37,145 nt of DNA from Candidatus Parabeggiatoa sp. nov. 3. Lineage in GTDB: Bacteria > Pseudomonadota > Gammaproteobacteria > Beggiatoales > Beggiatoaceae. Below the pieces are notes generated by a model that had not been told where the DNA came from, did not search any database, and saw only the letters and a program-made list of their open reading frames with translations. A program made the position numbers and the translations under genes. Below, piece by piece: positions 34,484 to 37,145 of the stretch; within the stretch, counting starts at the first letter, position 1, and each line of letters begins with the position of its first letter. The DNA lies in the NCBI GenBank assembly GCA_003645185.1, contig QNEL01000011.1:1-37145 (forward strand). Reading direction: 5' to 3'.

Positions 34484-35569
34484 ATGGCAAAAACAATGAC
34501 AAATATATCAATTCAACCTGTTGAAAAATACTATGCCGTAAAAGAATATTATGGCAAAACCTTACAAGGTTCACAGGATTTAAAAACGGATGCCTGTTGT
34601 ACCGATACACAAATACCACAACATATCAAAAACGCGCTTGCTGATGTTCATAATGAAGTCTTGGCGCGTTATTATGGCTGTGGATTAGTCGCGCCAGAGG
34701 AATTGGAAGCTCGGCGTATTTTAGATCTCGGTTCTGGTTCAGGGCGTGATTGTTATGTCTTATCGCGCCTAGTAGGCGAAAACGGTTACGTCGTAGGTGT
34801 CGATATGACACCTGAACAATTGAAAGTGGCTGAACAATATGTTGACTATCACACACAACAATATGGTTATAACAAGCCTAATGTTGAATTTAAACACGGC
34901 TACATTGAACGCTTAGATGAACTTGAACTCGCCGATAACAGTTTTGACATTATCGTTTCTAACTGCGTGATCAATCTATCACCAGATAAAGAAGCCGTAT
35001 TGCGTGAAGCCTATCGGGTATTAAAACCGGGCGGTGAAGTGTATTTCTCCGATGTTTATGCGGATCGACGTGTGCCTAGTGTGTTAGTCAAAGATCCCGT
35101 GTTGTACGGTGAATGTTTAAGCGGTGCCTTGTATTGGAACGATTTTCTCAATCTCGCAAAGCAAATCGGCTTTATTGAGCCGCGTTTAGTCGAGGATCGT
35201 CCACTTAAAATTGACAACCCAGAGATTATCGCCTTGATGGGTAGCATCCGTTGTTTTTCAGCCACGTATCGTTTGTTTAAATTACCCGATTTAGAATCGG
35301 GTAATGAAGACTATGGACAGGCTGTTATTTACAAAGGCACGATTTCGCACCATGAACAAGTGTTTAAATTAGATAAACATCATCTGATTGAAACGGGTAA
35401 AGTCTTCCCTGTTTGTGGCAATACCTACCGGATGTTGCATGAAACGCGCTTTAAACCCCATTTCGAGTTTATAGGAAATTGGAAAACACACTACGGTATT
35501 TTTGAAGGTACCCCTATTCCTTTTGATGAGACTCAAGCGAGGGAAGAAACGACTTCTGATTGTTGTTAG
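34484..35569 (+). CDS. arsM: Arsenite S-adenosylmethionine methyltransferase (ArsM-like)
   Basis: 361 residues from the ATG at 34484 (a TTG at 34463 is in frame). SAM-dependent methyltransferase core: RILDLGSGSGRDCYVLSRLV (motif I), VVGVDMT, FDIIVSNCVINLSPDKEAVL and VLKPGGEVYFSDV. The SNCVINL Cys and the GECLSGALY Cys are the conserved As(III)-binding pair of ArsM; a DACCTD pair near the N-terminus may be the third site, and a Cys pair closes the protein. A C-terminal domain of about 110 residues is of the ArsM type (TYRLFKLPDLE, FPVCGNTYRMLHETRFKPHF). It would methylate arsenite in the cytoplasm. No arsR, arsB or arsC lies nearby. Confidence 0.88.
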   Translation: MAKTMTNISIQPVEKYYAVKEYYGKTLQGSQDLKTDACCTDTQIPQHIKNALADVHNEVLARYYGCGLVAPEELEARRILDLGSGSGRDCYVLSRLVGENGYVVGVDMTPEQLKVAEQYVDYHTQQYGYNKPNVEFKHGYIERLDELELADNSFDIIVSNCVINLSPDKEAVLREAYRVLKPGGEVYFSDVYADRRVPSVLVKDPVLYGECLSGALYWNDFLNLAKQIGFIEPRLVEDRPLKIDNPEIIALMGSIRCFSATYRLFKLPDLESGNEDYGQAVIYKGTISHHEQVFKLDKHHLIETGKVFPVCGNTYRMLHETRFKPHFEFIGNWKTHYGIFEGTPIPFDETQAREETTSDCC

Positions 35570-35570
35570 C

Positions 35571-35716
35571 TATACTGCACGCGGGCACACCAACTTTTAG
35601 CTTTTAGTTTTCCACAAGCATTACGTACAAAATTGATCATAAAAAAATTAAAATACACAACCCCGAAGGGGTTGAACGTGAATAGCCCCAGGTGGCAACC
35701 TGGGGTTGCCAAAAGT
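35571..35716 (-). repeat. Dispersed repeat, copy B (without the nested hairpin)
   Basis: This is the reverse complement of the 9403-9586 repeat: TATACTGCACGCGGGCACAC, CAACTTTTAGCTTTTAGTTT, ACAACCCCGAAGGGGTTGAA, AATAGCCCCAGGTGGCAACC. Here only GAACGT-like bases separate the GGGGTT hairpin and the AATAGCCCC block. It lies directly after the arsM stop and before the TRAP gene. Confidence 0.75.
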
Positions 35717-35754
35717 ATAGGATGGTGGGCTACGATACACCGGAGTACCACAAA

Positions 35755-36216
35755 GTGACACAATTATTGAATAAATTAGAAGAAAGTTTAATTGCCCTAC
35801 TCCTAGCCGCGATGACGTTGATCACTTTTTATCAAGTCGTAGCCCGTTATTTTTTTAATGGCGGATTCGTATGGGCCTTAGAATTAACCACTTATTTATT
35901 TGCTTGGTTAGTCTTATTGGGCATGTCTTACGGCGTGCGCGTCGGCGCGCATATCGGTATTGATGCTATCACGCGATTATTGCCAAAAAACGGGCAACAA
36001 GTTTTAGCGATTTTAGCGACTTTACTATGCCTCGCTTATTGCGTGCTACTGTTTATTGGCGGAATACAATACGTTTCCATGATTTACGGTTTAGGCATTC
36101 AAGCAGAAGACTTACCGATTGGGCAATGGATACCCTACAGTATATTACCAATTGGACTCGCCTTATTATTCTTTAGATTCGCACAACTGCTTTTTAAATT
36201 GATTACCAAACCATAA
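35755..36216 (+). CDS. TRAP transporter small permease (DctQ-like)
   Basis: 153 residues from the GTG at 35755, which has GGAG 9 bases upstream; an in-frame ATG at 35722 would add 11 residues that lie partly in repeat. It has four hydrophobic helices (SLIALLLAAMTLITFYQVVA, TTYLFAWLVLLGMSYGVR, VLAILATLLCLAYCVLLF, PYSILPIGLALLFFRF). DctQ signatures: QVVARYFFNGGFVWALELT, GVRVGAHIGIDAI. This subunit partners a DctM permease and a DctP binding protein for carboxylate-type substrates. Neither partner is in the window: the next 640 bases downstream hold only repeats, so it may be an orphan or separated from dctM. Confidence 0.88.
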   Translation: MTQLLNKLEESLIALLLAAMTLITFYQVVARYFFNGGFVWALELTTYLFAWLVLLGMSYGVRVGAHIGIDAITRLLPKNGQQVLAILATLLCLAYCVLLFIGGIQYVSMIYGLGIQAEDLPIGQWIPYSILPIGLALLFFRFAQLLFKLITKP

Positions 36217-36785
36217 CTACAGGGATTTGATATAAGAAAGGATAACCCAATAAAGAAGTATTACTCGATGATCAAGTTTTTTTCATCGCTTAATAACTAC
36301 ATAACTATATAACTACAAGGATTATTTATAATAAAGGATTAGATCGTCGCTTTGAGATGATTTGTCATCTGATTTGATTAATTAACTGATGTGACGCACT
36401 CAGATTCCATAATGTGAGCAATGCGCGAAATTCCTGTGAAAAACGCTCCACTCCAGGATGGATTCCAGCGTAATCATGAATGACACTGTATTGAACTGAT
36501 GCGCGTCACATCAGTCATAAGCCTTAAACGTCTTGTCAAATCAATCAAGGTTAAAATGTTTTTGAAAAAATGTTGGATAAAAGTTAGAACTAAACGTTCT
36601 AAAACGAACTTATCCTTTTTTATAAGCAATCCTTGTAGTTATATCTTGTAGTTATATCTTGTAGTTATATTAAAGAGGTGGAAAAACTTGATCATCGAGT
36701 ATTACAGTGTTATGGTTTATCCATTCTTATATCAAATCCCTGTAGTTGTTTGGGTTATCCATTGTTATATCAAATCCCTGTAGTT
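36215..36785. repeat. Large nested inverted-repeat structure (about 570 bp)
   Basis: AACTACAGGGATTTGATATA (36215 on) is complementary to two right-hand copies, TATATCAAATCCCTGTAGTT at 36728-36747 and 36766-36785. Further inside, CGATGATCAAGTTTTT (36267 on) pairs with AAAAACTTGATCATCG (36683 on), and ACTGATGTGACGC (36385-36397) pairs with GCGTCACATCAGT (36503-36515). Tandem TTGTAGTTATATC units lie near 36633-36670. The centre (36398-36502) is not recognised and has no long reading frame. This fills the whole gap between the TRAP gene and the transglycosylase gene. Confidence 0.7.
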
Positions 36786-36854
36786 GTTAGGGGTTATCCG
36801 GCCTCGTCATGACAATCACGACAATCAGCATTCTATCCCATACCCAAAACGCTA

Positions 36855-37145
36855 TCACTGAGATTTAAAATAGCCCATAATCTTCTTAACATAATTCTGA
36901 GTTTCTTTAAAAGGCGGCACTTGATATCCATATTTTTTCACATTGCCATACCCCGCATTATACGCTGCTAATGCCAACGGAATATTCCCCTTGATCCCCC
37001 TTCTATTCAGCATTTTGCGTAAATAACGTGTACCCCCCATCAAATTTTGAGACGCATTAAAAGGATCACGAACACCCACCTCTTTAGCCGTTAGCGGCAT
37101 TAACTGCATCAAACCACAAGCCCCAACATGAGAACACACTTTAGG
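36855..37145 (-). CDS. Lytic transglycosylase (SLT family), 5'-partial
   Basis: The frame stays open to the right window edge, so the N-terminus and the catalytic Glu (expected in an E-S-x-F/Y motif just upstream) are outside. The visible part has [38 protein letters not shown], and [18 protein letters not shown] with [15 protein letters not shown], the conserved SLT-domain order with AYNAG and the closing YV segment. It cleaves peptidoglycan with formation of anhydromuramyl ends in the periplasm. Whether it is a lone SLT protein or a domain of a larger one cannot be told. Confidence 0.88.
   Translation of the reverse strand, partial: PKVCSHVGACGLMQLMPLTAKEVGVRDPFNASQNLMGGTRYLRKMLNRRGIKGNIPLALAAYNAGYGNVKKYGYQVPPFKETQNYVKKIMGYFKSQ

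Noticed and set aside
36398-36502. Possible gene remnant or structured RNA in the centre of the large inverted repeat
   Set aside because: No reading frame with recognisable residues and no known RNA pattern could be supported by eye; kept only as an unexplained centre.

Overview
The window looks like chromosomal DNA of a repeat-rich, moderately AT-rich gammaproteobacterium. I infer a large sulfur bacterium of the Beggiatoa/Thioploca/Thiomargarita type (Thiotrichales), from three things: gammaproteobacterial housekeeping genes (dnaN, mnmE, yidC-yidD-rnpA-rpmH, dapE, yciB), a cytochrome cd1 denitrification locus, and almost every intergenic space being filled with short palindromic repeats. 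That assignment is not proven by the sequence alone. No rRNA, tRNA or CRISPR array was seen.

Layout. 1-1170: the 3' end of an AAA ATPase gene cut by one of two inverted copies of a small MITE-like element, each with 8-bp target duplications. 1169-8762, minus strand: a ClpX-like unfoldase without the usual ClpP-docking loop, then a nitrite-reductase locus read nirS - nirC - nirF - nirD/G-like - [AAA ATPase] - nirH/L-like, with a perfect FNR/DNR-type box upstream of nirS. 9787-10902: dnaN. 11291-11869: a Uma2-family nuclease. 12207-16048, plus strand: yciB, a MESH1-like ppGpp hydrolase, a YciI protein, a periplasmic parvulin isomerase and dapE. 16230-17564, minus strand: mnmE. 18077-19408: a c-type cytochrome fused to a long Asn/Met/Gly tandem-repeat region. 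19417-20390: a group II intron whose encoded protein is reduced to its N-terminus. 20848-21186: a small secreted protein.

21380-31601, plus strand, is the most novel-looking block: an ABC ATPase, two paralogous exported SH3-like/vWA proteins, a MacB/FtsX-type permease, and two paralogous receiver-plus-kinase-like proteins in which the phospho-accepting His is replaced by Asn or Gln. In both pairs one or both copies have lost catalytic or metal-binding residues. I read this as a candidate envelope sensing/transport module built from divergent paralogs. 31802-34204, minus strand: yidC-yidD-rnpA-rpmH. 34484-35569: an ArsM-like arsenite methyltransferase. 35755-36216: an isolated TRAP transporter small permease. 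36855-37145: the 3' part of a lytic transglycosylase, cut by the window edge.

How the parts relate. The ancestral order rpmH-rnpA-yidD-yidC-mnmE is still visible on the minus strand, but about 14 kb of accessory genes (cytochrome-repeat protein, intron, vWA/ABC/receiver block) sits between yidC and mnmE. dnaN lies further along on the same strand without dnaA or recF in view. The nir genes encode the enzyme (nirS), an electron donor (nirC) and several heme d1 steps (nirF and two siroheme decarboxylase subunits); nirE, nirJ and nirN are not in the window. The repeats are of several recurring families, some nested in one another and two of them inside or truncating coding sequence.
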